From Sequoia sempervirens (lineage: Eukaryota; Streptophyta; Pinopsida; Cupressales; Cupressaceae), in NCBI GenBank assembly GCA_007258455.2, contig VDFB02321270.1, positions 1 through 64,000 of the forward strand: DNA of 64,000 nt, read 5' to 3'. This document shows positions 32,865 through 44,034 of this stretch, one piece after another. The notes beneath the pieces were generated by a model, which saw only the letters and a program-made list of their open reading frames with translations, had not been told where the DNA came from and did not search any database. Made by a program: the position numbers and the translations under genes. The stretch's first letter is position 1. Each line of letters opens with the position of its first letter.

Positions 32865-33711
32865 TGTAGGGCCATCGGTCCAATTTTGGGTTTTCTTGCT
32901 ATTTCAGTTTTAGTTTTTGAAATTTTGGTTGAAATTCTTTTGGTCGATTCTTGTTTCCTTGAACCTTGACATGTGGTGAATGCTTATGTGGCAGCAAGAT
33001 TTGAATTTTTCCTTCTTATTGCTTAATAGGAGGGTAGTTACATCAATCAAGAAAAAGTAGAAAAACAACTATTTTTGGAGGAAGTGATCATCTTGTGTCA
33101 AGAGGGAAATAGTTTTCAATTTGAAAAAGAGAACTGAAATTCTAATGAAAAGGCCAATTTTGAGGTTGCATTTTAGAGAGGTCTGATGAGAAAATAAATG
33201 GAAAGGGAGAATAAATAGAGTAATTAAGAGTAAGAGGCCAAATTGAGTATGCAATTTTGCAGCTGAGAGGTTTTTTTAGACTGGGATTCATCGACTAAGT
33301 AGAGTGAAAACTAGTTCCTTTAAGAATTGTTTGCATTGTGATCATTGTCATGTTGATAATAAAAATTTAAAACAATGTTTTTTTTGGTTGGTTTGATGGA
33401 GTTCATCTCCCTATGTCTATTGTGTTGAATGGGAATTGGAATATGCTATTACTTTTTTATCTTTCATTGTCACCTTGTGACGGATTTTTGTTTCATTGAA
33501 TAAAGAATGATTAATTTGCAGCTTTAATTCATGTTCCTTGAATTCTTGAATAAGTAATGTGTTTGGAAGGTTCCTATTGCCTCTATATTGTATTGGCCAA
33601 GTTGTTTTCTCCATCACTCTATAAAAAGATTTGATTGAATTGCATAATCATTGCTTTACTCTACCTTTTAGTATTATTGATTACATCTATGTTTAAATAA
33701 GGTTGTCATTA
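32865..33711 (+). repeat. 5' LTR of Ty3/Gypsy element
   Basis: Begins TGTAGGGCCATCGGTCC and runs to 'ggttgtcatta' before the primer site; it aligns along its length with 38,349-39,197. The terminal CA expected at its 3' end is missing, probably through a small deletion, because the other LTR ends GTTACA. Confidence 0.85.
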
Positions 33712-33715
33712 TTTT

Positions 33716-33728
33716 TGGTATCAGAGCC
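33716..33728 (+). other. Primer binding site, tRNA-iMet
   Basis: TGGTATCAGAGCC, a few bases after the 5' LTR. Confidence 0.93.
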
Positions 33729-33760
33729 ATAAAAAATTGGGATTTTGGGAAGTGGGCAGA

Positions 33761-34790
33761 ATGACACCAAAAAGGATGAGAAGAAGGGGTGCTCGAGTTG
33801 GTGGTCAAAAATGCCATGAAGAATAAATTTTTGAGATGTTGTATAGCCTAATAGCAAGGATATATGCCTTGGAGTGGGAACAATGAAGAGATGTAGTTGT
33901 TGATGATGCCAGTAAAGTTGAGGAAGAAGAGCAACCCAAAACTAATGATGAAGTTCAAGAAGAACCAAATGGAGTGGGAGAAAGATTGATAAGACTTGTT
34001 ATGAATGTGGGAGCCAAACCAATAATTAAGGTTCCTACATATTTTGGAAGCTTAAATGGGGAAGAGATCATTGATTGGATCAATGATTTGGACAAATACT
34101 TTGAATATGAAGGAGTTGTAGATGGAAAAAAAGTTGAGTTTGCATGTATAAGGTAAAAATGCCATGATGCAATGTAACGGGATTTTGTGTAGTTTGAAAG
34201 ATGAAAGAAAAACATGGAAAAGATCACTTCCTTGGACTGAATGGTTTTCAAATTTAAGAAAAATTTCCTTTTGATAGACTATCAAACCAATATTTTCAAA
34301 ATATTGCAAAATCTCAAGAAAAAGGATATGTCACTTAAAGAATATATAGAAGAGTTCTATAAATCGGTGATTTGGTCAGGCTACAATGAAGAGGATATGG
34401 AAAAGGTGGTCATATATTTGAATGTTTTTAAATATAGTTTGCAAGATGAGTTAAGTCTAGTTTCTTTGAGGAATCTTGAGGAAGCCTATCAGTTTACCAT
34501 AAAGAAAAAAAGAGAAGCTCGTGAAGAAGAAAAATCAATAAAGAAGAAATAGAGGAAGAGGCTTTAGAGGAGGAGGACCATATGTTGGTAGGGGATAGAA
34601 AACTCATCATGATGAAGGGGCTAGTAGTTCTAGTGGGCCAAAATATCAAAAAAGAGGAGGCTATCAAAATAAAGGAGGAATATATTTTGGTAGAGGTGGT
34701 TATCAAGGAAGAGCAAGAGGTTTTCCAAGTAAATGTTTCAAATGTAATCAATATATTGGTCATAAGAGTTGGGAGTGTCTGGAATTCATA
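33761..34790 (+). pseudogene. gag: Ty3/Gypsy gag remnant
   Basis: Starts MTPKRMRRRGAR at 33,761. A gag core follows: IIKVPTYFGSLNGEEIIDW near 34,025, then DLDKYFEYE, and in a shifted frame from 34,241 a segment with EYIEEFYKS. A Gly/Arg-rich tract leads to a zinc knuckle at 34,734-34,778 (CFKC, five residues, H, four, C), which has one residue more than the usual Cx2Cx4Hx4C. Several stops and frameshifts lie between these parts. Confidence 0.88.
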
Positions 34791-34989
34791 AAGGAAGGTC
34801 ATACAATGCCAAAAAGGAGCACTCAAATCATGCAAGAAGATCACAAAAGTGTGGGATCACCTACTCATCCCATAGAGGAACCTAAGACTACAGAGTATTT
34901 GATATTCAAGAGAGTGTTGTTGAAGCCAATGAAGGAGAGTAAAGAACCAGAACAAAGATGAGATTTATTCAAGACAAAGTACAAGTAAA

Positions 34990-35260
34990 AATGTAACTAT
35001 TGCAAATTGATTATTGATAGTGGTAGTACACATAATTTAGTGGCTATAGAAATGGTGGTTAAGCTAGGTCTTAAGAGAACTAAGCATCCTACACCATATA
35101 AAGTTTCTTGGCTTCAAAAAAGGCATAAATTTTTGGAAGATGAATAAGGATTAATGGAATTCCATATTGGTAGTTATAAGGATAGTGTAATTTGCGATAT
35201 AATGCCTATGGTTTTGTGTCATGTATTACTTGGTAGGCCTTAACAGTTCCATCAGAAAGT
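34990..35260 (+). pseudogene. Ty3/Gypsy aspartic protease remnant
   Basis: KLIIDSGSTHNLVA near 35,007 holds the DSG active-site triad typical of retrotransposon pepsin-like proteases (often DTG or DSG). CHVLLGRP near 35,218 matches the Leu-Gly-Arg-Pro strand near the domain end. One in-frame TAA lies between them. Confidence 0.88.
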
Positions 35261-35378
35261 TGTACATGATGGGATGAGTAACAACTATACCTTTGAAAAT
35301 AATGGAATCAAACATACTTTGTTTTCTATGCATGAATAAGAAGAGGAAAATAGTAGTACCATTAGCAGTAAGATAATT

Positions 35379-36270
35379 TTGGTGAGTGGAATTTTTTTTA
35401 TATATATCATTAAGAAGGAAGAAATGGGAATTTCTTTGGTGCTGAAAACCAAGGAGTTTCTTACCTCTACAAAATTAGATGAATTTCCTAATGAGGTACA
35501 ATATATCTTGGAGGAACAAAAGGATATTTTTTTAGTTGATTTTCCTAATGAGTTTCCTCCTATGCAAAGTATTATCCATCACATGGATTTGATTCCAGAG
35601 GCTAACCTCGCAAACAAGGCTACATATAGATTGAACCCACAAGAGAATGATGAGATTATAAGGCAAGTTGAGGAATTACTCTAGAAAGGGTTGATAAGAG
35701 AGAATCTTAGTCCTTGTACAGTTCCTAGGACCCTCCTAGAACCTAGAAAGGGAAATGAATGGGGGATGTCCACAGACTCTCGGGCCATTAATAAGATAAC
35801 TATCAAATATAGGTTTCTAATTCCTAGAATAAAAGATTTGATGGATTTTATGGGGGTGCTAAGTATTTTTTGAAGATAGATCTGAAAAAAAAATATCATT
35901 AGATTCAGATCAGACCTAGAGATGAGTCGAAGATAACATTTAAAATGAATGGCTGGTTATGCCCTTTGGGCTCACAAATGCACCCAATACTTTTATGAGG
36001 CTCTTGAATGAAGTCTTGAAGCCTTTTCTTGGGAATTTTTTTATTGTATATATCTTGATGACATCTTGATTTATAGAAAGTTTAAAGAAGAGAATCTAGA
36101 AAACTTGAAGATGGTTATGATGTAAGGTTGGATGAAGAGAAGTTATAGATTAATATGAAGAAGTGTATGTTTATCAAAGTTGAATTGATTGGTTTAGGTT
36201 TTGTGGTATCTAGTGAAGGGTTGAAAATGGATAAGGATAAGGTTCAAGCTATTATTAATTGGCTAACATG
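35379..36270 (+). pseudogene. Ty3/Gypsy reverse transcriptase remnant
   Basis: The segment begins with EFPPMQSIIHHMDLIPEA, the usual entry to the RT domain. TYRLNPQENDEI, a [12 protein letters not shown] region and the catalytic YLDDILIY at 36,051-36,074 follow, with the two Asp that bind metal. Stops at 35,682 and about 35,871 and several frameshifts separate these blocks. Confidence 0.9.
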
Positions 36271-36286
36271 AGGGAGTAAACCTGAG

Positions 36287-36830
36287 GTGAAGAGTTTTCA
36301 TGGGTTTTCTAGATTTTATAGGAAGTTTATTAGAAATTTCAATCATGTAGTTGCTCCTCTACTTGAAACATTTAAGGGGTCTAAAAATAAGTTTATATGG
36401 ACTCAAGAGGTTGAAAAGAGTTTTAAATTTCTTAAAAGTAGAGTAACTAAGCAACCTATACTTGCATTGCTTGATTTCGATAAATTATTTCAAGTTTAAT
36501 GTGATGCCACTAGCTTGGCAATAGGGGTTGACCTCTTAGCCAGAAAGTTAAACCAGTTGCTTATTTTAGTGAGAAACTAGATGAAGCTAAGAAAAAATAT
36601 TCTTCCTTTGATCTTGAATTCTATGCATTGATTCAATTGTTGAAGCATTACTTGCTTCAAGGAGTTTTTTTTTTACATTGATAACTATGCATTACAATTC
36701 AGTAATAGTTAGAGCAAACTAAATCAAAAGCATGCAAAGTGGTTAGTGTATCTTCAAAGATATAATTTTGTGTTGAAGCATAAGTGTGGGAAAAAAAAAT
36801 AGGTTGCTAATGCATTTAGTAGAAGAAGTT
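36287..36830 (+). pseudogene. Ty3/Gypsy RNase H remnant
   Basis: MKSFHGFSRFYRKFIRNFN and a PILALLDFDKLFQV phrase mark the connection from RT thumb to RNase H. CDATSLAIG after a stop holds the first catalytic Asp region, and HAKWLVYLQRYNF near 36,730 marks the end of the domain. Frames shift repeatedly. Confidence 0.85.
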
Positions 36831-36832
36831 TA

Positions 36833-38150
36833 TTGTTGCATGAAATTCGAGTTAACAATGTCAGTTTTGATAGTTTAAAGGAGTTGTATGTGAACTATCT
36901 AGATTTCAAAGATGCTTATGAGGCTTGTAACAATCCAATCAATACAGATAGGGGTCCTTGGATTGAGTATATAATACAAGAAGGTTTTATGTTCAAAGGC
37001 AGTCAATTGTGCATACCTAAGGGATCAATGAGGAAGAATATCTTGAAAGAGAAACATTATGGAAGCCTAGGAGGACATTTTGAGCATGATAAAACTTATT
37101 TATAGTTGAGTACACACTATTAATAGCCAAGAATGATGGTTGATGTCAAGAATTATGTGGAGAGATGTTGAGTATGTCAGGATGCAAAGGGAGAAGTCAG
37201 AATATAGGGTTGTATCAACCATTGCCAGTTCCATCTCGACAATGGGATTCTATGAGTATGGATTTTGTTATGGTTTTTCCTATGACTCAAAGAGGCAATG
37301 ATTATGTATTTGTAGTTGTGGATAGGCTCTATAAAATGGTGCATTTTATCCCATGCAAAAAGAATATTGATGTAACCGGTATTCCTAATGTTTTTTCCAA
37401 AGAAGTGGTTCATTTACATGGTATTCCATGAAGCATAGTGTCAAATAGGGATACGAAGCTTGTTGGGCATTTCTTGAGAACCATTTGGAAAACTTTGGGA
37501 ACATATCTTAGTTTTAGTTTGACCGATCACCCACAAATGAATGGCCAAACCGAGGTGGTGAACAGAAGTCTTCGTGACATGTTGAGGTGCCTTTCTAGGA
37601 AAACACCTAGTAACTAGGATATGGCTTTGGCCCAAATTGAGTTTTCATACAATGATTCTCTAAATCGGAGTATAGGTTTCCATCCTTTTATATTGTTTAT
37701 GGCATGCATCCTAGGGGTGTCTTAGAACTCAAAAATATTGACGACATGGAAAAAGGAAGTGCAGATGGTGAATATTTTGCACAAGCCATTCATGACCTTC
37801 ATGAGGAGGTGAAGATGGACATTGAAGGAAGCAATCAACAATACAAATAGTATGTTGATAAGAAGTGGAGGAAAGTTCATTTTCAGGTGGGTGATCTTGT
37901 TTGGCACATTTGAGGAGGGAAATATTTCCTATAAATTAATACAATAAACTGAAGATGAAGAAATTTGATCCTTGCAAGATTCTTTGAAAGTTTTCAACAA
38001 ATGCCTACAAGATTAGTCTTCCTCCAAGCATGGGGATTTCTCCAATCTTCACTTTAGTAGATTTGTATCCATATCATGGTGGTACAAATGAAGAAACGTC
38101 AGAGTTAGAGTTGAAATCTGCTAAATACCAGTATGTGACCGAACACGTTC
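36833..38150 (+). pseudogene. Ty3/Gypsy integrase remnant
   Basis: The zinc-binding start is visible as HYGSLGGHFEHDKT near 37,055 with a following CQDAKG. The core reads [13 protein letters not shown] (first catalytic Asp, 37,261), SNRDTKL (second Asp, about 37,450) and NGQTEVVNRSLRDML (Glu, about 37,552), completing a D,D,E set. A C-terminal ISLPPSMGISPIF phrase near 38,010 ends the protein. Stops include 37,429-37,431 and others. No chromodomain is visible. Confidence 0.9.
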
Positions 38151-38348
38151 TGGTGAAATTGAATGCATTCTTAATAAACAACTATTGAAGAAGACCCACG
38201 GCAAAGAGTATTTTAGGTATTTTAGGTATTTTATCCTTTGGAGAAGGCTTCCTAGTTGACTACACCTGAAATATTTAAATATGGTCATTCCATCGATGAC
38301 CTCAAGAACATGAGTTCATGGCCTTTTGTTTCCTCCCAGGGATCCCGA

Positions 38349-39197
38349 TGCATGGGCATCAGTCCAATTTTGGGTTTGCTTGCTATTTCAATTTTGGTTT
38401 TTAAAAATTTGGTTTTCTTTTAGTCGATTCTTGTTTCCTTGAACCTTGACATGTGGCGAATGCTTATGTGGCAATAAGATTTGAATTTTTCCTTCTGATT
38501 GCACAATAGGAGGTAGGTACATCGATCAAGGAAAACCAGAAAAACAACTGTTTTGGGAGGAAGTGATTAGCCTGTGTAGAGAGGGTGATAGTTTTTTTTC
38601 ATTATAAAAAGAGAATTGAACTGCTAATGAAAAAGGTTGATTCTGAGGTTGCACTTCTGAGAGGTTCGATGAGAGAAGCAATGGAAAGGGAGAATAAATA
38701 GAATAATTAATAATAAGAAGCTGATTTGAGTATGCACTAGTGTTGCAGCTAAGAGGTTTTTAAGACTGGTAGTCATCAACTAAGTAGAGTGGAAACCGAT
38801 TCCTTTAAGAATCGAATGCATTGTCATCATTGTCATGTTGCTGAATAAAAATTTAAAACCATGGTGTTTCTGGTTGGTTCGACGAAGTTCATCTTCCTCT
38901 GCCTATTGCATTGAATGAAAATTGGAATGTACCAGTACTTATTTATCTTTCTTTGTCACCTTGTAATGGATATTTGTTTCATTGAATAGAAAATTAGTTA
39001 TTTGGAGCTTTAATGTGTGTTCCTTGAATGCTTAAGTAAGTAATGCATTTGGAATGTTCCTGTCACCTCTATATTGTATTGGTCAAGTTGTTTGCTCCAG
39101 CGCTCTGTAGAAAGATTTTATTGAATTGAGTAATCGTTGCTTAATTCTACCTCTGATTATTGTTGATTGTCTATGTTTAAATAAGATTGTCGTTACA
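38349..39197 (+). repeat. 3' LTR of Ty3/Gypsy element
   Basis: Begins TGCATGGGCATCAGTCC after GGGATCCCGA and ends GTTACA at 39,197, where HSP20 coding sequence resumes. Confidence 0.87.
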
Positions 39198-39374
39198 TTA
39201 TTTTTACTCCTTACGACTCCTTACTAGGGAGATTCATTAGGAATTTTAGGCTGCCTAAGATTGTAAATATGGATGAGATGGAGGATACCATGGAAAATGG
39301 AGTACTCATTTTGATGGTGCCCAATGATCCTTTAGCCTAAGACTCACGTAAAATCTATTGAAATATCTAGCTAA
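39198..39374 (+). pseudogene. HSP20 small heat-shock protein, 3' half
   Basis: After the LTR the frame reads GRFIRNFRLPKIVNMDEME and then TMENGVLILMVP, the conserved C-terminal half of the plant alpha-crystallin domain (FRLPEN...MENGVL). A shift of one base near 39,330 then gives PKTHVKSIEISS and a TAA at 39,372-39,374. This is the typical plant HSP20 C-terminal tail with its I-x-I oligomerisation motif (IEI). So the original stop codon is still present. Together with 32,701-32,864 it forms one interrupted gene with an additional frameshift. The tail is closest to class I cytosolic HSP20s by wording; this is inference. Confidence 0.85.
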
Positions 39375-39697
39375 ATAGTGAAAGGTTAATCTCAAATTAT
39401 TATTAAATTATTTCACATTACGAGGATTTCCACTTTGACAATTTTTTTTATTAAAAGAGAGGGAATTTTAAGGTTTTACACAATATGAACTATTATATAA
39501 TTATGTTATACATTATTGTTAGCTTGGAAATCTTAATTTGTAAGGATATTAATTGAATATGATTTTAAATTTAAATGTAATATAAGCTAAAAATTATTCA
39601 AATAGTATAATGTATTTTGCATGACTAGTACATAAAAAAAAAATGAAAACATTAATGCTTATGAGTATAAATAATTAAATGCATAATCATTTTGAGG
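39375..39697. other. AT-rich stretch, no gene seen
   Basis: Presumably the former 3' flank of the HSP20 gene; no polyadenylation signal stands out. Confidence 0.4.
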
Positions 39698-39765
39698 TAG
39701 AGGGCCTAGCTTGATTGGCTAAAGCATCTTGTTTTAGGCAAGAGGTCATGAGGTCTAGTCTCCCC
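39698..39765 (+). ncRNA. tRNA-like sequence, probable SINE head
   Basis: TAGCTTGATTGGCTAAAGC contains an A-box-like word and a perfect 4-bp D-stem (GCTT/AAGC). TCTTG-TTTTAGG-CAAGA forms a perfect 5-bp anticodon-type stem with a 7-base loop. GAGGTCTAGTCTCCC sits at the B-box position. The acceptor stem does not pair and the T-stem is weak, so this is not a functional tRNA. A tRNA-derived SINE head or old tRNA pseudogene fits best; the SINE's 3' end is not defined. Confidence 0.5.
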
Positions 39766-41814
39766 TTTCTCTCCATGGTGTTAGAGGGCTACCTAATTCT
39801 TGTAGTTTAAGAAAATGCATAATTGTTTAATTTACTAAAATGGGTTAGAGAAGAAAAATTATTTTGCATGCAATGCAAAATAAAATAAAATAATTTAATG
39901 GTTTTTAACTATAGATTTGATAAATCTAGTATTATGATAAACTAAAAAAAATTACTATTATCTTAGAAAATAAGATCCTTTTAAAAAATAATCACAAAAT
40001 TGAATTAGCTAAAACTTTCAAAAAATTACATTTAAATCATAGTAAGGAGCTAGTGGTTTTTACATACATCTTTTTGTAATTTGTTAAATTTAAAGGGAAA
40101 TGCTTGTCTTTGTAGTCCCCTAATTGAACCAATTTAATAATAATAAATGAAGATTGAAGAAAACAATCAATCATATAGGAATGCCTAAAATGATGAGTGC
40201 TTTGATAGTTCTAATATGAATGCATTATGATGTATCTTATCTAATAAATATTTAGTATCCTAACATGATTCCTAAGGAATAAATGAATTTCTTTATGTAG
40301 ACTTGTTCACTAATAGTATTATATTTTATTGATATTTTGTTTTCTTAAAAATAAAATGTATAAATGAAGAAAATTCACATTAATCTTGATTAAAAGAGAA
40401 ATTTAGGAATTATTAAGTATTAAAGGAAGTAAAAAACATTACCTTTAATTATTCGATATATGATGATATCTTATAGAAATTTCTATTTGATATTAGATTG
40501 ATGCTGGTTAATAATATTGAAATAATATATTACTTATTAATATATTTACATCTTGAATTATTTAGTCATGATGTAAAAAAATAAAAATGACCTATATCTT
40601 AATCTCAAATACTTTCAAAAATTTCTAGTGTTCTCATGGATATATATACACATGAACAATAATTGGTTTCATTTTCTTCATTCAATTATGGTGGTCAATC
40701 GAAAATACCCTTGAAAATTCTTTGAATCTAATAATCCACAAAGTAGAGGGTTTAAGAATCAATAAAACAACACTAGACATTTGAAACATAGATTGTTAGG
40801 GTATTTTCTTAACAATGGTGTCAAGATATTCAAGATTGTAAAATCTATAAATATCCCATGCATTTGAACATTCCAATATTATCTACACATGTAAAATAAT
40901 ACATATATAATTCTAAGAAAGCAAGAGGATAACTATCTCAAAAAAAATATCTAGCAAAAAAATATTGAAATCTAATTAGCCTATCTCAACATGTAATGGT
41001 TTTGAATTTATATGCTTGTTTCACCTATGAGTTTTGGAAGAAGTTTTCTTGGTTTTAGAAAGATACATTTTATAGATGATATCATGCATTTGTAACATAT
41101 AAATCAGTTTTTTTGTTAATAAAAAAGTAATGTAATTTTTAAAGATAAAATGTTACTCGATAAGACCTAATATATCATCAAAAAGCATTCACATTATTGA
41201 ATGTGTTAGCCCTTTGATAAAGGGCTAGAAATTTACCAATGGTTAAATTAGGTAAGATAATGTCTAAAACTTCTAAAATTATCATGGAGGAAAGACAATG
41301 AACATAAAACGAAGAAAAATAAAATTTTCAAACAAATAAGAAAGATAAAAGATTAATAATGCTTATTATTTTATTACAATTATTACATTAAGAGGCATTC
41401 TATAATGACATCAAGGATTAACATAATTTAAATTTTATAGTGATATCTATGTTAAATAATTAATATATAATACTAAATATGTTATTAATGATGTCTTTTA
41501 ATAATAAACATAATATTAGGGATGCCTTATTAAATATGAAAAAATTAAATAAAAAGAAAAAGAATAATAATTAAAAATTATAATTAAATGAATTGAAGGC
41601 ACTAAATTAGAATTGATTTTCATTTAGCTATTTTATAATTATTTTCATTTATTGTATCGTATATATCTAGTTATCTATTTATTTTTCATAAATTTATTGA
41701 GTAGTTTAGATAGATTTAAAAATAGTATCTTTATAATAATATGTGTTTAAGAGGAGCTTTTGATGACCAACAAGAGGTGCTAGTAGTTGCTTTGGTTCTA
41801 GTAAATTCTCTTGA
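39766..41814. other. AT-rich non-coding stretch, no gene seen
   Basis: No reading frame, LTR or tRNA-like signal is recognised. Confidence 0.45.
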
Positions 41815-41979
41815 CTAGCTCTTGCTATTTTGCATGTTTGTGCAATTGAAAAAGATAAAGAAAATGATATTGAAGGGTGGGAACCTCTTAAGGACACTTT
41901 GGATCTTGTTGATGTATGTGATAAATCAGATGATCAGGATCCTCCTCCTCCACTCACTACTACTGCTTTCGATGTTTAG
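41815..41979 (+). other. Short coding-like fragment, unknown
   Basis: A 54-codon frame free of stops contains IEKDKENDIEGWEPLKDTL followed by an Asp/Lys and Pro-rich end, closing with a TAG. The acidic composition is unlike the surrounding AT-driven frames, so it may be the C-terminal scrap of a transposase or host gene. I do not recognise it. Confidence 0.2.
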
Positions 41980-42883
41980 CAAATTTGTTTATGTTTTTAT
42001 GCTTTGAATTGTTGCCACATATAAACTTTAAGAGTGACTATTTCTAGCCACTTTTTTTTTAATATGTGTAAACAATGTTTTTATAAATAATAATTTAGCC
42101 ATTTATTAAAAAAAAAGGTTAAAATAAATAAAAGATAATTGAATATTTTTTAATTCAAGAATTAATGTTATTATAAAAAATAGAATAACTTTTAAATAAA
42201 AATAAAATAAAAATAATCTCAATACAAACACTTCAAAATTATATCTATCAATTTCTTTAAAACAAATATATTTAAGATATCTCAAAATTTTTTTTGAAAC
42301 AATACAAGTAATAGAGTATTGTTCCAATACTCTTAAGAGTATACACAAAATAATTTAAAAAAAAACACTAGCATAGAAGTATTACATAATTTTACATCTA
42401 GCAAACATTTCATTTACAAATAAAAAATTATATAATATTTTCTTATTTTTAAAAATTTAGCTACAAATCAATTGTAAGTTCTAGATCCATGTTGTACACA
42501 TACGATCTTTCTGGATTTGATTTGTTTCTGATAAATATTTCCCATCACACTCAATAATTCATAGAAAAATTATTATCACCCTCAATAATTCATATAAAAA
42601 ATTATTAAATGTGATCTGAAAAATTAGTAAAAGAAAAGCATACACAATATATCCAAAAACAACCCTATATACAAATAAATTCTCTGGACATACCCATTTT
42701 GGTAATTTGACACAGACACGAATTGATTATATGGCGACAAGTTTTAAGCCTACAATAAATAATGGAGTATATACCGTACTAAATAATACGAAACAAGATA
42801 AGACTACATTCAAAGGGCACTCGGTAAGCACAACGAATAACTAATAAAGCGTACCTAATATATGAGTCTGAATGAGAGGAAAT
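41980..42883. other. AT-rich stretch, no gene seen
   Basis: Includes a short duplication near 42,545-42,600 ('tcaataattcata' with 'aaaattatta', twice). From about 42,720 onward GC content rises toward the minus-strand gene, whose 3' flank this would be. Confidence 0.4.
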
Positions 42884-43285
42884 TTAATTGGGTTTGGAAC
42901 GGTATTGCTTACACAATCCGCGAAGGTTGTAGATCGCAATTAAACACGTTGCAGCGCAGATGGGTTCCAGGAGGAGGAAGATAGTATATCCCCAGTGATT
43001 CTTCAACAGAGATAAGCATAGTTTGAGATTGTCAAGAAACGATAATCGCCGTAGTTGGAATGGCAATTGGTGCATATTGATGATCTCCCTAGCGAACTAC
43101 TCAATGAATTCGTGTGCTATTAAAACGACCACTCCAGCGTAATGAACGGCGAAAATGATGAAAATAACCCACCAGTTGTGGCAGACGAGGTTGTTAGGTT
43201 TCAACTCTCCAGAACAGATGGGTACTATTATGAGTATTTGAATTCCGACGGAGAACCTAATATATTCGTGCACAGAGAACGCCAT
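42884..43285 (-). pseudogene. Small membrane protein, broken paralogue of 62.45-kb gene
   Basis: Minus-strand frame of 134 codons from ATG at 43,285 to a stop at 42,884. One in-frame TAG at 43,097-43,099 splits it into 62 and 70 codons, with no frameshift. It is clearly homologous to the 128-residue protein at 62,449-62,835. Shared blocks in order are an N-terminal EY...GIQ..LIVP, GELK..N..(V/I)CHNW, a hydrophobic FIIxA segment, an (F)xRE(I/V) stretch followed by QLP, and a C-terminal LRGLCK/FRGLCK. Two hydrophobic segments suit membrane insertion. The function is unknown to me. The stop makes it probably a pseudogene, though a 62-residue product could still be made. Confidence 0.75.
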
Positions 43286-43506
43286 GGCCAGCTAATGCCA
43301 GAGCATGATCTTGGATTGGTTTAACAGAAATACCAACGAATTTAACGATGAAAATTCGTCCCTATGTATACGTCGTATGGCAGGAGAGGAACCCATTAAC
43401 AGGTTATGTGGGTATATGCATGTCAATATTTCAACGTACGTAGAGATCCTTCAGCCGCACGCTAGAGGTCATTTTAAAGCGATTAAATTATTATTATTTT
43501 TATATT

Positions 43507-43575
43507 GAGGAAGCTTTGAACTTGAGATCATTTAGATCCTTACAACAACACATTTCGTTAGATCAAGCATCCTCC
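43507..43575 (-). ncRNA. tRNA-derived SINE core, minus strand (copy 1)
   Basis: On the minus strand it reads GCTTGATCTAACG (A-box region) and, about 40 bases on, CAAGTTCAAAGCTTC (B-box region), followed by CTCAATATAAAAATAAT, an A-rich tail. It is a decayed version of copy 2. Confidence 0.55.
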
Positions 43576-43766
43576 GTTCAAGCCATTAAAATTGTGCAAA
43601 GAAATATTTTACTACACTATTCATGTTTGAGATTTGCCTAATTTTAAGGAGGTGTTTTCAAACTCTATATCAATATTTCAATGTACATAGAGATCCTTCA
43701 GCCACCATTAGACTTGTCGGGTCATCGGGGTCATTTCAAGCAATTAAATTTTTATTTTTTTTATAT

Positions 43767-43839
43767 TGAGGAAGATTTGAACTTGGGACCATTTAGATGC
43801 CTACAACAATGGCATTGCCATTAGATCAAGCGTCATGGC
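43767..43839 (-). ncRNA. tRNA-derived SINE core, minus strand (copy 2)
   Basis: The minus strand reads CGCTTGATCTAATGGCAATGCC with an A-box word, GTTGTAGGCATCTAAATGG, then AAGTTCAAATCTT. The last holds a T-loop-like TTCAAAT closed by three pairs, which is the B box. An A-rich tail (TATAAAAAAAATAAAAA) follows, as in plant tRNA-derived SINEs. Confidence 0.65.
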
Positions 43840-43966
43840 TCAAACAATTAAAATTGTACAAAGAAATAGTTTGCTGCACCATTCATGTTTGGGATTTGCC
43901 TACTTTTAAGGAGTGTTTTCAAACCCTATATTAAATTCTAAATTAGTATATATCTTTCAAAAATTT

Positions 43967-44034
43967 GGCAATGCTGTTGTTGCAGGCATCTAGATGGTGC
44001 CAAATTCAAGCCTCTTCAATATATAAAAAAAAAT
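43967..44034 (+). ncRNA. tRNA-derived SINE core, plus strand (copy 3)
   Basis: GGCAATGCTGTTGTTGCAGG, CATCTAGATGGTGCC and AAATTCAAGCCTCTTCAATA followed by an A9 run match the minus-strand copies in inverted orientation. The A-box half is truncated or decayed. Confidence 0.6.

Larger units (their letters stand above)
32865..39197 (+). mobile_element. Decayed Ty3/Gypsy retrotransposon inserted in HSP20
   Basis: LTRs of about 848 bp at 32,865-33,711 and 38,349-39,197 flank a 4.6-kb interior. The interior carries gag, protease, reverse transcriptase, RNase H and integrase remnants in that order, the Ty3/Gypsy order. A tRNA-iMet primer site follows the 5' LTR. All genes have stops and frameshifts. 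No chromodomain is evident after the integrase. The LTRs differ at many positions. The flanks (left TATGA or TTATG, right TTATT) are at most an imperfect target-site duplication. The insertion separates two halves of an alpha-crystallin coding region. Confidence 0.92.
43420..43935. repeat. Tandem duplication of a ~247-bp segment carrying a SINE
   Basis: Segments starting at 43,420 and 43,667 align through their length. Shared phrases in order are 'tcaatatttcaa.gtac', 'agagatccttcagcc', the SINE-like core, 'attaaaattgt.caaagaaat', and 'cattcatgtttg.gatttgcct' with 'ttttaagga'. Divergence is noticeable. Confidence 0.8.

Noticed and set aside
39698..39765. Functional tRNA gene
   Set aside because: Acceptor stem fails to pair and the T-stem has two mismatches.
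43142..43324. 60-codon plus-strand frame opposite the broken membrane gene
   Set aside because: It is the shadow of the minus-strand frame, which has a clear paralogue.
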